A stretch of DNA of 33,274 bases. Source: Fimbriimonadales bacterium (GTDB lineage Bacteria > Armatimonadota > Fimbriimonadia > Fimbriimonadales > GBS-DC). A program made the position numbers and the translations under genes. This document shows positions 23,122 through 31,476 of the stretch, piece by piece (the stretch's first letter is position 1; every line of letters begins with the position of its first letter). The notes under the pieces were generated by a model. It did not search any database, was not told the origin of the DNA, and was given only the letters and a program-made list of their open reading frames with translations. The stretch covers positions 1 to 33,274 of the forward strand of contig JANXAW010000004.1 in assembly GCA_025061985.1 (NCBI GenBank), in the 5' to 3' direction.

Positions 23122-23150
23122 ATTATAGCAACAACTGTCAGGTTTGTCAA
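23122..23150 (-). promoter_or_regulatory. Perfect-consensus sigma-70 promoter (TTGACA-17-TATAAT)
   Basis: The minus strand has TTGACA (23145-23150), exactly 17 nt of spacer, and TATAAT (23122-23127). It would start transcription near 23115 and give the sigma gene a leader of about 220 nt. It is the only full match to both hexamers found in the window. Confidence 0.8.
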
Positions 23151-23387
23151 GAGGAAGCGAGAGTGTTCGAAAAAATCTCTTTCCAAGCGAGATGGCTTAG
23201 GCCATTTTACACACGCGCAGTCGACCTTTGTCGGCTGTTTAGCCCGCGTAGGCAGGCTTCGCCTGCGCGGACACAAATTCAGTCGCTATGCAACTCCTCT
23301 GCGAAACATCATCGTACTGCAGGGCAGATTTCCAGCCCACTCCCAAGCCTTCGCGTACTGCAAATCTAAGCGAACTGTGCGCGCGCC
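23151..23387. other. Intergenic region between the sigma gene promoter and ribBA
   Basis: The gene-free interval between the sigma factor start and the ribBA end spans 22897-23387. It holds the two promoters above and one copy of a dispersed repeat at 23230-23286. The rest shows no convincing gene, tRNA or terminator. Confidence 0.5.
23230..23286. repeat. Dispersed intergenic repeat, copy 1
   Basis: It starts GTCGGCTGTTTAGCC and contains the hairpin GCAGGC-TTC-GCCTGC at 23252-23266; it ends with TCAGTCGC. It aligns by eye to the copy at 33213-33274 with scattered substitutions. Confidence 0.55.
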
Positions 23388-24656
23388 CTATTCGGCTTGA
23401 TGCTCATCCAGCACGCTTGCAGGTAGCATGTGCCCCATCTTCTCGGCTTTCGTCCGCAGGTACCGAATGTTATAGGGGGTGGGGCGGGTAACTAAGGGCA
23501 CGTGCTCCACAATCTCTAACCCGTACCCTTCCAGCCCCGCGATTTTCTTGGGGTTGTTGGTCATCAGGCGGATTTTGCGCACGCCTAAGTCTACCAGCAC
23601 CTGCGCGCCCAGTCCATAGTCGCGCAGGTCAGGCTTGAACCCCAACGCTTGGTTTGCCTCTACCGTGTCTAACCCGTGCTCTTGCAAGTGGTAGGCGCGC
23701 AACTTGTTCACAATTCCAATCCCTCGCCCCTCTTGCAAAATGTACACCAGCACCCCGCGCCCCTCTTCGCTAATCTTGCGCAGAGCCAATTGTAACTGAG
23801 AACCGCAGTCGCATCGCAACGACTCAAGCAAGTCGCCCGTGAGGCAGCTGGAGTGCATGCGCACTAGCACTGGTTCGCCGTCATCTACCTTGCCCATGAC
23901 CAGCGCTAAGTAAGGGTTTGGGTCAACTTCCGACTCGTAGACATACACGGTAAAGTTCCCGTAGCGGGTGGGTAGGAACACTGGCGGTGCCGCGCGGCGG
24001 ATGAGCTTCTCGTGCTGCCTCCGGTACGCGATGAGGTCGGCAATCGTGAGGATCTTAAGGTTATGCTTACGGGCAACCTGAATTAGCTGCGGCAGGCGTG
24101 CCATTGAGCCATCTTCGTTGAGGATTTCGCAAATGACGCCTGCGGGGAACAGCCCCGCTAAGCGGGCTAAGTCCACCGCAGCTTCGGTGTGCCCTGCCCG
24201 ACGCAGCACGCCCCCCGGAGCTGCCCGCAACGGAAACACATGCCCCGGACGCACGAAGTCATCGGGCTTAGCATTAGGATCGCAGAACTTTTTGATAGTC
24301 AGTGCGCGGTCAAACGCTGAAATGCCAGTGGTGATGCCTTCACGAGCGTCAATTGCCTCCGCCATCGGCGTGCCAAATGGCGCCGTATTGGATTTGGTCA
24401 TCATCGGGATGCCTAGCTCATCCAAGCGCTTGCCATCCGTGGGCAAGCACAACAGCCCCCGCCCATGCACCAGCATGAAATTCACCGCCTCAGGGGTCAC
24501 TTTTTCCGCTGCCATCAAAAAGTCGCCTTCGTTTTCGCGGTCTTCATCGTCGACGACTATTAGCATTCCCCCCGAGCGGATAATCTCAATCGCTTCCTCA
24601 ACGGTTGCAAACACTTGCGGATCGCGCTCGAACTCTGTGGGCGATGTCGGCTGCAT
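23388..24656 (-). CDS. ribBA: Bifunctional DHBP synthase / GTP cyclohydrolase II
   Basis: Makes both early precursors of riboflavin: 3,4-dihydroxy-2-butanone 4-phosphate from ribulose 5-phosphate, and the pyrimidine from GTP. The 422-residue product has the RibB domain first (VVDDEDRENEGDFLMAAE, STKS-like TKSNTAPFG, RPGHVFPLRA, RRAGHTEAAVDLARLAG). The RibA domain follows, with SSCLTGDLLESLRCDCGSQL zinc cysteines, LQEGRGIGIVNKLRAY, and TNNPKKIAGLEGYG. ATG 24656 lies 8 nt after TATAAT on the minus strand; an in-frame TTG 24662 is rejected. It is divergent from the DUF6785-like gene. Other rib genes are absent. Confidence 0.95.
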   Translation of the reverse strand: MQPTSPTEFERDPQVFATVEEAIEIIRSGGMLIVVDDEDRENEGDFLMAAEKVTPEAVNFMLVHGRGLLCLPTDGKRLDELGIPMMTKSNTAPFGTPMAEAIDAREGITTGISAFDRALTIKKFCDPNAKPDDFVRPGHVFPLRAAPGGVLRRAGHTEAAVDLARLAGLFPAGVICEILNEDGSMARLPQLIQVARKHNLKILTIADLIAYRRQHEKLIRRAAPPVFLPTRYGNFTVYVYESEVDPNPYLALVMGKVDDGEPVLVRMHSSCLTGDLLESLRCDCGSQLQLALRKISEEGRGVLVYILQEGRGIGIVNKLRAYHLQEHGLDTVEANQALGFKPDLRDYGLGAQVLVDLGVRKIRLMTNNPKKIAGLEGYGLEIVEHVPLVTRPTPYNIRYLRTKAEKMGHMLPASVLDEHQAE

Positions 24657-24664
24657 ACGCAAGC

Positions 24665-24670
24665 ATTATA
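24665..24670 (-). promoter_or_regulatory. -10 box (TATAAT) of ribBA
   Basis: TATAAT on the minus strand, 8 nt before ATG 24656, with no ribosome-binding site between. No FMN riboswitch sequence is seen, and a leaderless mRNA would leave no room for one. Confidence 0.6.
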
Positions 24671-24676
24671 CCCGAG

Positions 24677-24682
24677 TTGACA
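24677..24682 (+). promoter_or_regulatory. -35-like TTGACA before the DUF6785-like gene
   Basis: A perfect TTGACA on the plus strand, overlapping the ribBA promoter region. The -10 is unclear: CATACC at 24701 (18-nt spacer) or TACCCT at 24703 (20 nt). Confidence 0.35.
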
Positions 24683-24709
24683 TACTTAGTCGCAAAAACT
24701 CATACCCTT

Positions 24710-26740
24710 ATGAGATGTTCAATAGGAGCTTCGCCTAGCACGCCGAACTTGCTTTGGCTAATGGCGCTATTAGCTGAAGGGGATGCGGTACGGGCTACGG
24801 TTCACCCGCAGGTGCGCTTGGGGCGTACGCTGCTACTGGGGCTACTTTGTTCGGCGCTGACTTCTATAATTGTCGCTGCAGCAGAGCTGGTCGCACAGAC
24901 GATCCAGATAGGAATGATGCAGCTGCCCCCTGCGGTCATCGCGTTGCTGTTTGTTGTGGTGCTCCTCAACCGCATGGTAGCGCGGATTAGCCCACGGGCA
25001 GCGTTGCACGCTCCCGAGGTAGCGATTGTGTTCGTGATGATGCTGTTCAGCGCGCTAATCGCCTCGCGCGGCGTGATGGAGCGCCTTCTTCCCGTTCAAG
25101 TGGGAGTCAGCTACTATTCAGAAGCAAGCAACTGGAAGCAGCTCTACTTTCCCTTGCTCAATCCAGCCTTAGTGCCGTGGGATGTAAGCGCGCCTCAGCC
25201 GGAGCCGTTAGTGCGGTGGTTCTACCAGCGACTGCCTTACGGCGAGTCTATCCCTTGGGCGGCGTGGATAAGCTCCACAGCACGATGGCTGATTCTGATT
25301 GGCGCCGTCTATGTGGCGCTGTTGTGCATTAGCGTGTTGCTGCGCAAGCACTGGGTAGAGAACGAGCGACTTGCATTCCCGTTGGTGCAGTTGCCGCTGG
25401 AGCTGATGCGTGGGGGCGAGTTCTTCGCGAACCGCATGTTCTGGCTCGGCGCGTTGGTGCCACTATTTGTGTTTACGCTCAACGGCTTGCACCGCAACAT
25501 TCCAACCGTTCCCGAAATCACGCTGGTGTTCCACCTCAAAGATTTCTTCAAAACGCCGCCATATGACCAGATGACGATGTTCTCGGCGTATGTGTCGTTT
25601 GCTGCGATCGGTTTTTTCTTCCTCATCCCTACGGAGTTGCTGTTCAGTTTCTGGTTTTTCTACTTGCTGAGCAAGGGGCTGGAGCTTTTGGGGTTGACCT
25701 ACGGGTTTGAGACGCAGGCGAAGCACGCCGCCGCAGCAGGGTTTGTGAAGTGGCTTGGCTCGGGCGCGTTTTTCGCGGTAGCAGGCTATGTGATTTATTC
25801 GGCGCGCCATCACTTGCGGTATGTGTGGCAGGTAGTGCGTGGTGTGGCGCCACCGCCTCCGCCCGACAGCGAGCTATTCTCGTACCGATGGGCATTCTGG
25901 GGGTTGATAGGCGCGTTTGTGGTGATTGTGTTGTGGGTGCAGTGGGCGGGGATGGATTGGTGGCTGGCGGCGCTGATTTTTGGGATCTACCTGCTGGTGC
26001 AGGCGTTGGTGATGGCGCGTTGCACCGCCGAGGGCGGCTTGCTGATTAGCGAAGGGTGTTTCACGCCGATGGATGTGCTTACGATGGAGAAATACTCGCT
26101 GCTGTCGCCACGCAACCTTACGGTGATGGCGCAGCTGGATGCAATGCTGTTTCGCGACCTGCGCGGCATTCCGATTACGGGGTTTTTGGATGCGCAAAAG
26201 CTTAGTGGCGAAGTCCGACTTGCCAAGCGTAACCTCTTGCTGACGCTGGGAGTTGGCATAGTCGCTGCGTTTGTAGTTGCGTTCGTGTTTCAGCTGTGGC
26301 TGCCATATACCTATGGTGCGCTGAACCTATACACGTATGTGTACGAGCGCCAGCCAACTCAGTTCTTCCGAGAGAATGCGCCGTTTATGACGCCGGGAGC
26401 TGGTGAGACGCCCGTGCCTGCGTTTCGTCCGCTGTTTTTTGGGCTGGGGTTTGTCATCACGCTGTTGTTAGCGTGGGGGCGCGCCGCGTTTCCTAGCTTT
26501 CCCTTTCACCCCTTGGGCTTCGCGATGACCGCGACGTGGGGAGTGGTGATTATGTGGTTCTCGATGTTGATTGCGTGGCTCATCAAAGTGCCGCTGCTGC
26601 GGTATGGGGGAGTGCCGCTCTATCGTCGGGTGCGCCCTTTCTTTTTGGGGATGATTTTTGGGGAGTTCTTTTCGGCAGCGGTGTGGGCGATGCTGGCGTT
26701 GCTCTACGGCGTGGAGACGCCTGTGTACCCTTGGCCGTGA
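24710..26740 (+). CDS. Multi-pass membrane protein, DUF6785/OPT-like family
   Basis: A 676-residue inner-membrane protein with about 12-14 hydrophobic segments, beginning near LLLGLLCSALTSIIVAAAEL. Conserved-looking stretches are RISPRAALHAPEVAIVFVMM, HWVENERLAFPLVQLPLELM, and SEGCFTPMDVLTMEKYSLLS. The layout and these motifs resemble DUF6785/DUF6784 proteins common in Armatimonadota and Planctomycetes, distantly like oligopeptide transporters; no substrate is known. The start is uncertain: ATG 24710 is used, but TTG and ATG codons a little downstream are possible, and no good Shine-Dalgarno site is visible. It is divergent from ribBA and stands alone as a transcription unit. Confidence 0.7.
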   Translation: MRCSIGASPSTPNLLWLMALLAEGDAVRATVHPQVRLGRTLLLGLLCSALTSIIVAAAELVAQTIQIGMMQLPPAVIALLFVVVLLNRMVARISPRAALHAPEVAIVFVMMLFSALIASRGVMERLLPVQVGVSYYSEASNWKQLYFPLLNPALVPWDVSAPQPEPLVRWFYQRLPYGESIPWAAWISSTARWLILIGAVYVALLCISVLLRKHWVENERLAFPLVQLPLELMRGGEFFANRMFWLGALVPLFVFTLNGLHRNIPTVPEITLVFHLKDFFKTPPYDQMTMFSAYVSFAAIGFFFLIPTELLFSFWFFYLLSKGLELLGLTYGFETQAKHAAAAGFVKWLGSGAFFAVAGYVIYSARHHLRYVWQVVRGVAPPPPPDSELFSYRWAFWGLIGAFVVIVLWVQWAGMDWWLAALIFGIYLLVQALVMARCTAEGGLLISEGCFTPMDVLTMEKYSLLSPRNLTVMAQLDAMLFRDLRGIPITGFLDAQKLSGEVRLAKRNLLLTLGVGIVAAFVVAFVFQLWLPYTYGALNLYTYVYERQPTQFFRENAPFMTPGAGETPVPAFRPLFFGLGFVITLLLAWGRAAFPSFPFHPLGFAMTATWGVVIMWFSMLIAWLIKVPLLRYGGVPLYRRVRPFFLGMIFGEFFSAAVWAMLALLYGVETPVYPWP

Positions 26741-26911
26741 GAGTGGGCAACTCGTGTCATGAGGAAACGAGGGTGAAAGCCCTTATGGCAAAGTCTTAGC
26801 GCGACGCTGGGTACAGTTGCTAGCCCTAAGCTCTCCGGTGCTAAGAATCTGCGAGCCTTCACTGCGCCTACTGCAATGCTAAGCAAGCCTTTGAGGGGTG
26901 AAGCCCTGCCT

Positions 26912-26949
26912 TAAAAAGCCGCGCGGATGCGCTTTTGTGCGCATCCGCG
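26912..26949 (-). terminator. Rho-independent terminator of acs
   Basis: CGCGGATGCGC (26922-26932) and GCGCATCCGCG (26939-26949) form a perfect 11-bp stem with a 6-nt loop. On the minus strand it is followed by GGCTTTTTAA, and it lies 44 bp after the acs stop. Bases 26741-26911 hold nothing else recognisable. Confidence 0.85.
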
Positions 26950-26993
26950 TGCATGGGGGTGCCAGCATGTGTTGGCTGCGCGCAGAGAGTGCA

Positions 26994-28949
26994 CTATTCC
27001 TCTTGCCCCTCGTACTTCTCTTTGAGGGCTTGCACGACGCTGGGGTCGGCAAGAGTGGTGGTGTCGCCTAAAGCGCGCCCTTCCGCGATGTCGCGCAACA
27101 GGCGACGCATAATCTTGCCGCTACGGGTCTTGGGCAGCTCCGCCGTGAAGATGATTTGGTCGGGGCGAGCGATCGCGCCGATTTTCTTGACCACGTGCTG
27201 CTTAAGCTCTTCCTGCAGCCCGCCATCGGCTTGATAGCCTTCTTTGACAATCACGAACGCTGCGATGCCCTGCCCTTTGATTTCGTGATGCACGCCAATC
27301 ACCGCTGCTTCGGCAACGGCGGGGTGGTCAACCAGCGCGCTTTCGATCTCCATCGTGCTTAGGCGGTGCCCCGACACGTTGATGACGTCGTCCACACGCC
27401 CCAGCAGCCAGTAGTAGCCGTCTTCGTCCAACCGTGCGCCGTCGCCCGTGAAGTAAACGCCCTCGAACTTGCTCCAGTAGGTCTGGACGAACCGCTCAGG
27501 ATCGCCCCACAACCCACGGGTCATAGAGGGCCACGGCTTCGTGATAACCAGATAGCCCCCTTGATTGACGCCGACAGGCTGCCCTTGGTCGTTCAAAATC
27601 GCGGGGAAGATGCCAGGGAACGGTTTCGTTGCCGAGCCGGGCTTGGTGGCAACAATCCCCGGCAGTGGGGTAATCATAATCGCCCCCGTTTCGGTTTGCC
27701 ACCACGTGTCCACAATTGGGCAGCGCCCACCGCCGATGTGCTCGTGATACCACATCCACGCTTCGGGGTTAATCGGCTCGCCAACAGAGCCGAGCAAGCG
27801 CAGGCTACTCAGGTCGTGCTTGCGCGGGTACTGCTCGCCCCACTTCATAAACGCGCGGATGGCAGTCGGCGCTGTGTACATGATCGTGACGCGATACTTC
27901 TCCACAATCGCCCAGAAGCGATCGCGGTCGGGGTAATCGGGCGCGCCCTCGTAGATGACGCACGTAGCGCCGTTGGAGAGCGGTCCGTATACGATATAGC
28001 TGTGCCCCGTGACCCACCCTACATCGGCAGTGCACCAGTACACATCCTCATCTTTGAGGTCAAACACCCACTTGGCGGTGAGCGTCACGCCTACCATGTA
28101 GCCGCCCGTGGTGTGCATGATGCCCTTGGGTTTGCCCGTGGAGCCAGAGGTGTAGAGGATGTAGAGCAGGTCTTCACTATCCATCGGTTCGGCAGGGCAG
28201 GTAAGCGGGGCGTCTTTCATCAGGTCGTGCCACCAGTAATCGCGACCCTCTTGCATGGTCACGGTGTAGTCGCCGCCGATGCGCTTGAACACAACGACTT
28301 TTTGTACGGAAGGCGCATGGCGCAACGCTTCGTCGGCGTTGTGCTTGAGGGGCACGATGTTGCCGCGCCGCCAACCGCCGTCGGCAGTGACCAGCACTTT
28401 CGCTTGCGCGTCGTTGATGCGGTCTGCCAATGCTTCTGCGCTGAATCCGCCAAACACCACTGAGTGGGGCGCACCGATGCGTGCGCACGCCAGCATTGCA
28501 ATAATCACTTCAGGCACCAAAGGCATGTAGATGCACACGCGGTCGCCCTTCTGTACCCCCAGCGACTTGAGCACATTCGCGAATTTTTGCACCTCGCGGT
28601 ACAGGTCGCCATAGGTCAGCACGCGCTCATCGCCCGGCTCGCCTTCCCAAATCAGGGCAGCCTTGTTCTTGCGCCACGTGCGCACATGGCGATCCACGCA
28701 GTTGTAGCACGCATTCAGCTTGCCCCCGAGGAACCACTTGGCATACGGCGGGTTCCACTCCAGCACGGTGTGCCACTTTTCGAACCATTCGAGCATCGTC
28801 TCGGCATAGTGCGCCCAGAAGCCCTCAAAATCTTGCGCGGCGCGCTCGTAAATCGTGGGGTCATTGATATTTGCCTGCTTAACGAACGCCTCCGAAGGCG
28901 GAAACACTCGCGTCTCTTGCAGTAGGGCATCAATCGCCGCCGTTTGCAT
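26994..28949 (-). CDS. acs: Acetyl-coenzyme A synthetase
   Basis: Activates acetate to acetyl-CoA through acetyl-AMP in the cytoplasm. The 651-residue length equals the family norm. Signatures are [20 protein letters not shown] (the P-loop), [28 protein letters not shown], and [19 protein letters not shown]. The C-terminal [14 protein letters not shown] carries the lysine that is reversibly acetylated in other species. ATG 28949 has GAGGAGG upstream, while the longer frame starting at 28967 includes this site. A strong terminator follows the gene. It is 83 bp downstream of mtnP and may be read from the rnc-mtnP transcript or its own promoter. Confidence 0.97.
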   Translation of the reverse strand: MQTAAIDALLQETRVFPPSEAFVKQANINDPTIYERAAQDFEGFWAHYAETMLEWFEKWHTVLEWNPPYAKWFLGGKLNACYNCVDRHVRTWRKNKAALIWEGEPGDERVLTYGDLYREVQKFANVLKSLGVQKGDRVCIYMPLVPEVIIAMLACARIGAPHSVVFGGFSAEALADRINDAQAKVLVTADGGWRRGNIVPLKHNADEALRHAPSVQKVVVFKRIGGDYTVTMQEGRDYWWHDLMKDAPLTCPAEPMDSEDLLYILYTSGSTGKPKGIMHTTGGYMVGVTLTAKWVFDLKDEDVYWCTADVGWVTGHSYIVYGPLSNGATCVIYEGAPDYPDRDRFWAIVEKYRVTIMYTAPTAIRAFMKWGEQYPRKHDLSSLRLLGSVGEPINPEAWMWYHEHIGGGRCPIVDTWWQTETGAIMITPLPGIVATKPGSATKPFPGIFPAILNDQGQPVGVNQGGYLVITKPWPSMTRGLWGDPERFVQTYWSKFEGVYFTGDGARLDEDGYYWLLGRVDDVINVSGHRLSTMEIESALVDHPAVAEAAVIGVHHEIKGQGIAAFVIVKEGYQADGGLQEELKQHVVKKIGAIARPDQIIFTAELPKTRSGKIMRRLLRDIAEGRALGDTTTLADPSVVQALKEKYEGQEE

Positions 28950-29032
28950 CGTCCTCGCCTCCTCCACGAGTCAGTTTCGAGGCGAACCGACGATTTTCCT
29001 ACCTTGCAGGCGAACGCTTTTGCGCTCAGGCG

Positions 29033-29839
29033 CTACACAATCACCTTCGCGTGATCCAGCGCGTGGCGGATGGGGCTATCGAACTCGCGCGGGATTTTGG
29101 CAATCATCCCGAAAATCACTTTGCGGATGCGTTCGGCGTTTTGCTGGAACACGCGCATCACTTCCTCTGCCGTTACGGGTTGCACCTCGCCCTCCGCCAC
29201 CAAGCCACAGTCGTAGTCGGTTATCAGCGAAATGTTGACGATGGGGATTCCCAGCTCCAGCGCAAGGTAGGCTTCGGGATACTGCGTCATGTTGATGACT
29301 TCCCAGCCCATGGAGGTGTACCACTTGCTTTCGGCTTTGGTGGCAAAGCGGGGACCGTTGATGACCACGATGGTGCCGCGCTCGTGCACGGGAATGCCAT
29401 GGGAGCGGATTTCCTCAATCGCGATTTTGCGCAGCACGGGGCAGTAAGGCTCGGCTGGGGACACATGGTGCACTGTAGGACCCTCGTAGAAGGTGTCGGC
29501 GCGTCCGTGCGTGCGGTCAACGTACTGGTCTGCCACCACGAAGTCGCCGGGCTTGATGTGGCGCTGCAGGCTACCCGCTGCGCAGGGGCTGATAATCGCC
29601 TGCACACCCAGCTCCTTCATTGCCCACAGGTTGGCGCGGTAGTTGATTTTGTGCGGGGGAATTGTGTGCTTGCGCCCGTGGCGAGGCAAGAACGCTACCT
29701 TGCGTCCATGCACCTCACCAATTGCGATGAGATCGCTGGGCGGGCCGTAAGGCGTGTCGATCTTGACCTCCTCCACTTTGTCCAGAAACGAGTAGAACCC
29801 AGAGCCTCCGAAGACCCCAATCTCAGCCGAAGGTTTCAT
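29033..29839 (-). CDS. mtnP: S-methyl-5'-thioadenosine phosphorylase
   Basis: Splits methylthioadenosine into adenine and methylthioribose 1-phosphate in methionine salvage. The 268-residue product reads IGVFGGSGFYSFLD, LPRHGRKHTIPPHKINYRAN, IISPCAAGSLQRHIKPGDFV, and GPRFATKAESKWY, with NMTQYPEAYLALELGIPI, as in MTAP proteins. ISLITDYDCGLVAE is also typical of the MTAP rather than the PNP branch. ATG 29839 follows GGAGG and overlaps the rnc end by 17 bp. A longer frame from 29890 lies inside rnc and is rejected. Other salvage genes are not here. Confidence 0.95.
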   Translation of the reverse strand: MKPSAEIGVFGGSGFYSFLDKVEEVKIDTPYGPPSDLIAIGEVHGRKVAFLPRHGRKHTIPPHKINYRANLWAMKELGVQAIISPCAAGSLQRHIKPGDFVVADQYVDRTHGRADTFYEGPTVHHVSPAEPYCPVLRKIAIEEIRSHGIPVHERGTIVVINGPRFATKAESKWYTSMGWEVINMTQYPEAYLALELGIPIVNISLITDYDCGLVAEGEVQPVTAEEVMRVFQQNAERIRKVIFGMIAKIPREFDSPIRHALDHAKVIV

Positions 29840-30539
29840 CGAGCTGCCTCCTATTTTGTTCGGTAAAGCGCAACGCTTCTGCGGCGGCATTTTGTTCGGC
29901 TTGCTTTTTGCTAGAGCCGACGCCGCGCCCTGCCACTATATCTCGCAGTTTAACTTGCACCACAAAGGTTTTGCGGTGGGGCGTGCCCGATTCTTCTACA
30001 ACCTCATACACGGGCGTGATTCGCCACCACGCCTGCGTGCGCTCCTGAAGTTGCGATTTATAGTCTTGGAGGGGCATTTCCCCCGCTTCCAGCGCGTTTA
30101 GTTCGGGCTGAAGGTACTGCAAGGCATAGTCGCGCGCAGCCTTGTAGCCCGAGTCCAAGTAAATTGCGCCTAGCACGGCTTCGAAGGCATCGCTAAGGAT
30201 GGAGGGGCGTTCGCGTCCGCCAGAGGCTTCTTCTGCAGGGCTGAGGCGCAGCAGTTGTGCCAAACCCGCACGCTTGGCGGCTTCGCACAGCACCGCCGCG
30301 CGCACAATGCTCGCACGCGCCTTCGAAAGCTGCCCCTGATCCCAAGTCGGATAGCGCTGGTACAGGTACTCCGCGACAATCAAGCCCAACACCGCATCGC
30401 CTAACAGCTCTAATCGCTCATTGCTCGATAACAGGTCGCCTTCCGTGTGAGAGCGATGCGTGAGGGCTTGAATTGCCAGCTGCTTGTTCCGAATGGGCAG
30501 GTGGACATCCGCGCCCTTGCGCAGCTTCCAGAAGCGCAC
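29823..30539 (-). CDS. rnc: Ribonuclease III
   Basis: Cuts double-stranded RNA in rRNA processing and mRNA decay. The 238-residue product has the signature NERLELLGDAVLGL with E41 and D48, and the second catalytic pair D117 and E120 in SILSDAFEAVLGAIYLDSG. The dsRNA-binding domain covers about residues 158-228 (LQDYKSQLQERTQAWW, then GVGSSKKQAEQNAAAEAL). GTG 30539 lies 6 nt after TATAAT on the minus strand, so the mRNA is probably leaderless. It overlaps mtnP and is divergent from folD with 51 bp between starts. Confidence 0.96.
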   Translation of the reverse strand: MRFWKLRKGADVHLPIRNKQLAIQALTHRSHTEGDLLSSNERLELLGDAVLGLIVAEYLYQRYPTWDQGQLSKARASIVRAAVLCEAAKRAGLAQLLRLSPAEEASGGRERPSILSDAFEAVLGAIYLDSGYKAARDYALQYLQPELNALEAGEMPLQDYKSQLQERTQAWWRITPVYEVVEESGTPHRKTFVVQVKLRDIVAGRGVGSSKKQAEQNAAAEALRFTEQNRRQLDETFG

Positions 30540-30545
30540 GGTAGG

Positions 30546-30551
30546 ATTATA
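30546..30551 (-). promoter_or_regulatory. -10 box (TATAAT, extended TGG) of rnc-mtnP
   Basis: TGGTATAAT on the minus strand, 6 nt before GTG 30539. It is 25 bp from the folD -10 box on the other strand. Confidence 0.6.
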
Positions 30552-30576
30552 CCATACGCCTCTTAAGCGTGAAAGG

Positions 30577-30582
30577 TATAAT
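30577..30582 (+). promoter_or_regulatory. -10 box (TATAAT) of folD
   Basis: TATAAT on the plus strand, 8 nt before ATG 30591. The polymerase footprint would overlap that of the rnc promoter, so the two are likely to compete. Confidence 0.6.
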
Positions 30583-30590
30583 CGCCCTCG

Positions 30591-31475
30591 ATGGAAGCCC
30601 TGCCTCGAACCCTTGTGCCCAACACGAACGCGCTCTTATTGGACGGCAAAGCGGTTGCCCAGCAAGTGCGTGAGCAGCTCAAGCCCCGTGTGGCAGCCCT
30701 GCGCGAGCGCGGTATCGTTCCGTGCTTGGCAGTGATGCTGGTGGGCGACGATCCCGCCTCCCACACCTACGTGCGCACCAAAGCCAAAGCCTGCGAATCA
30801 ATCGGCATCCGCTCGCTGGTGCGGCACTACCCTGCTGATACGCCTCAAGCGACGCTGGAAGCGCAAATCGACGCCTGGAACGCTGACCCCACCGTGCACG
30901 GCATTTTGATCCAGCACCCTGTGCCCAAGCCGTTGGACGAAGCGGCGCTTTTGCGTCGTTTAGACCCGCGCAAGGATGTAGACGGCATCACCCCCGCTTC
31001 GTTGGGCGCGCTTGTGGCAGGCGAACCCGCGTTTGGTGCGTGCACCCCGCTTGGCATTATCCGCCTGCTGGACGCCTACGGCATCCCGATTGAGGGCAAG
31101 CACGCCGTGGTGGTGGGGCGCAGCGTGATTTTGGGCAAGCCGATGGCGCTGATGTTGCTCAACCGCAACGCAACCGTTACGATTTGCCACTCGCGCACGC
31201 GCGACTTGGTGCGCCATACACGCGAGGCAGACATTCTGGTGGCAGCGGTAGGTAAGCCTGAGTTCATCACGGGCGAGATGCTCAAGTCCGGGGTGGTGGT
31301 CATTGACGCGGGTTACAACCGCGTGGAGGGGCGCAAGGGCGATGTGGGCGATGTGGACTTTGACTCCGCCGCGCGCGTGGCAAGCGCGATTACCCCTGTG
31401 CCCGGCGGCGTAGGACCAATGACCGTCGCGATGTTGCTACACAACACGGTGCTGGCAGCCGAACAGCAGGCATAG
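30591..31475 (+). CDS. folD: Methylenetetrahydrofolate dehydrogenase / cyclohydrolase
   Basis: Interconverts methylene-, methenyl- and formyl-tetrahydrofolate in the cytoplasm, feeding purine and methionine synthesis. The 294-residue product shows GDDPASHTYVRTKAKACESIGI with the catalytic Tyr and Lys, HGILIQHPVPKPLDE, DPRKDVDGITPASLG, the NADP-binding VVVGRSVILGKPMALMLLNR, and PVPGGVGPMTVAMLLHNTV. It has about 13 extra N-terminal residues. ATG 30591 lies 8 nt after TATAAT and there is no Shine-Dalgarno site. The methyltransferase gene follows after one base, so they form an operon. Confidence 0.96.
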   Translation: MEALPRTLVPNTNALLLDGKAVAQQVREQLKPRVAALRERGIVPCLAVMLVGDDPASHTYVRTKAKACESIGIRSLVRHYPADTPQATLEAQIDAWNADPTVHGILIQHPVPKPLDEAALLRRLDPRKDVDGITPASLGALVAGEPAFGACTPLGIIRLLDAYGIPIEGKHAVVVGRSVILGKPMALMLLNRNATVTICHSRTRDLVRHTREADILVAAVGKPEFITGEMLKSGVVVIDAGYNRVEGRKGDVGDVDFDSAARVASAITPVPGGVGPMTVAMLLHNTVLAAEQQA

Positions 31476-31476
31476 C

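Noticed and set aside
24657-24720. FMN riboswitch before ribBA
   Set aside because: The -10 box lies 8 nt before the start codon, leaving no leader; no FMN-element sequence was seen.
24118-24738. 206-codon frame on the plus strand
   Set aside because: Antisense to ribBA; low-complexity Ser/Arg-rich translation without motifs.
27366-28463. 365-codon frame on the plus strand
   Set aside because: It is antisense to acs, whose translation matches the family throughout; the frame shows no recognisable motif.
29051-29866. 271-codon frame on the plus strand
   Set aside because: Antisense to mtnP with no family motifs; a product of codon bias in the real gene.
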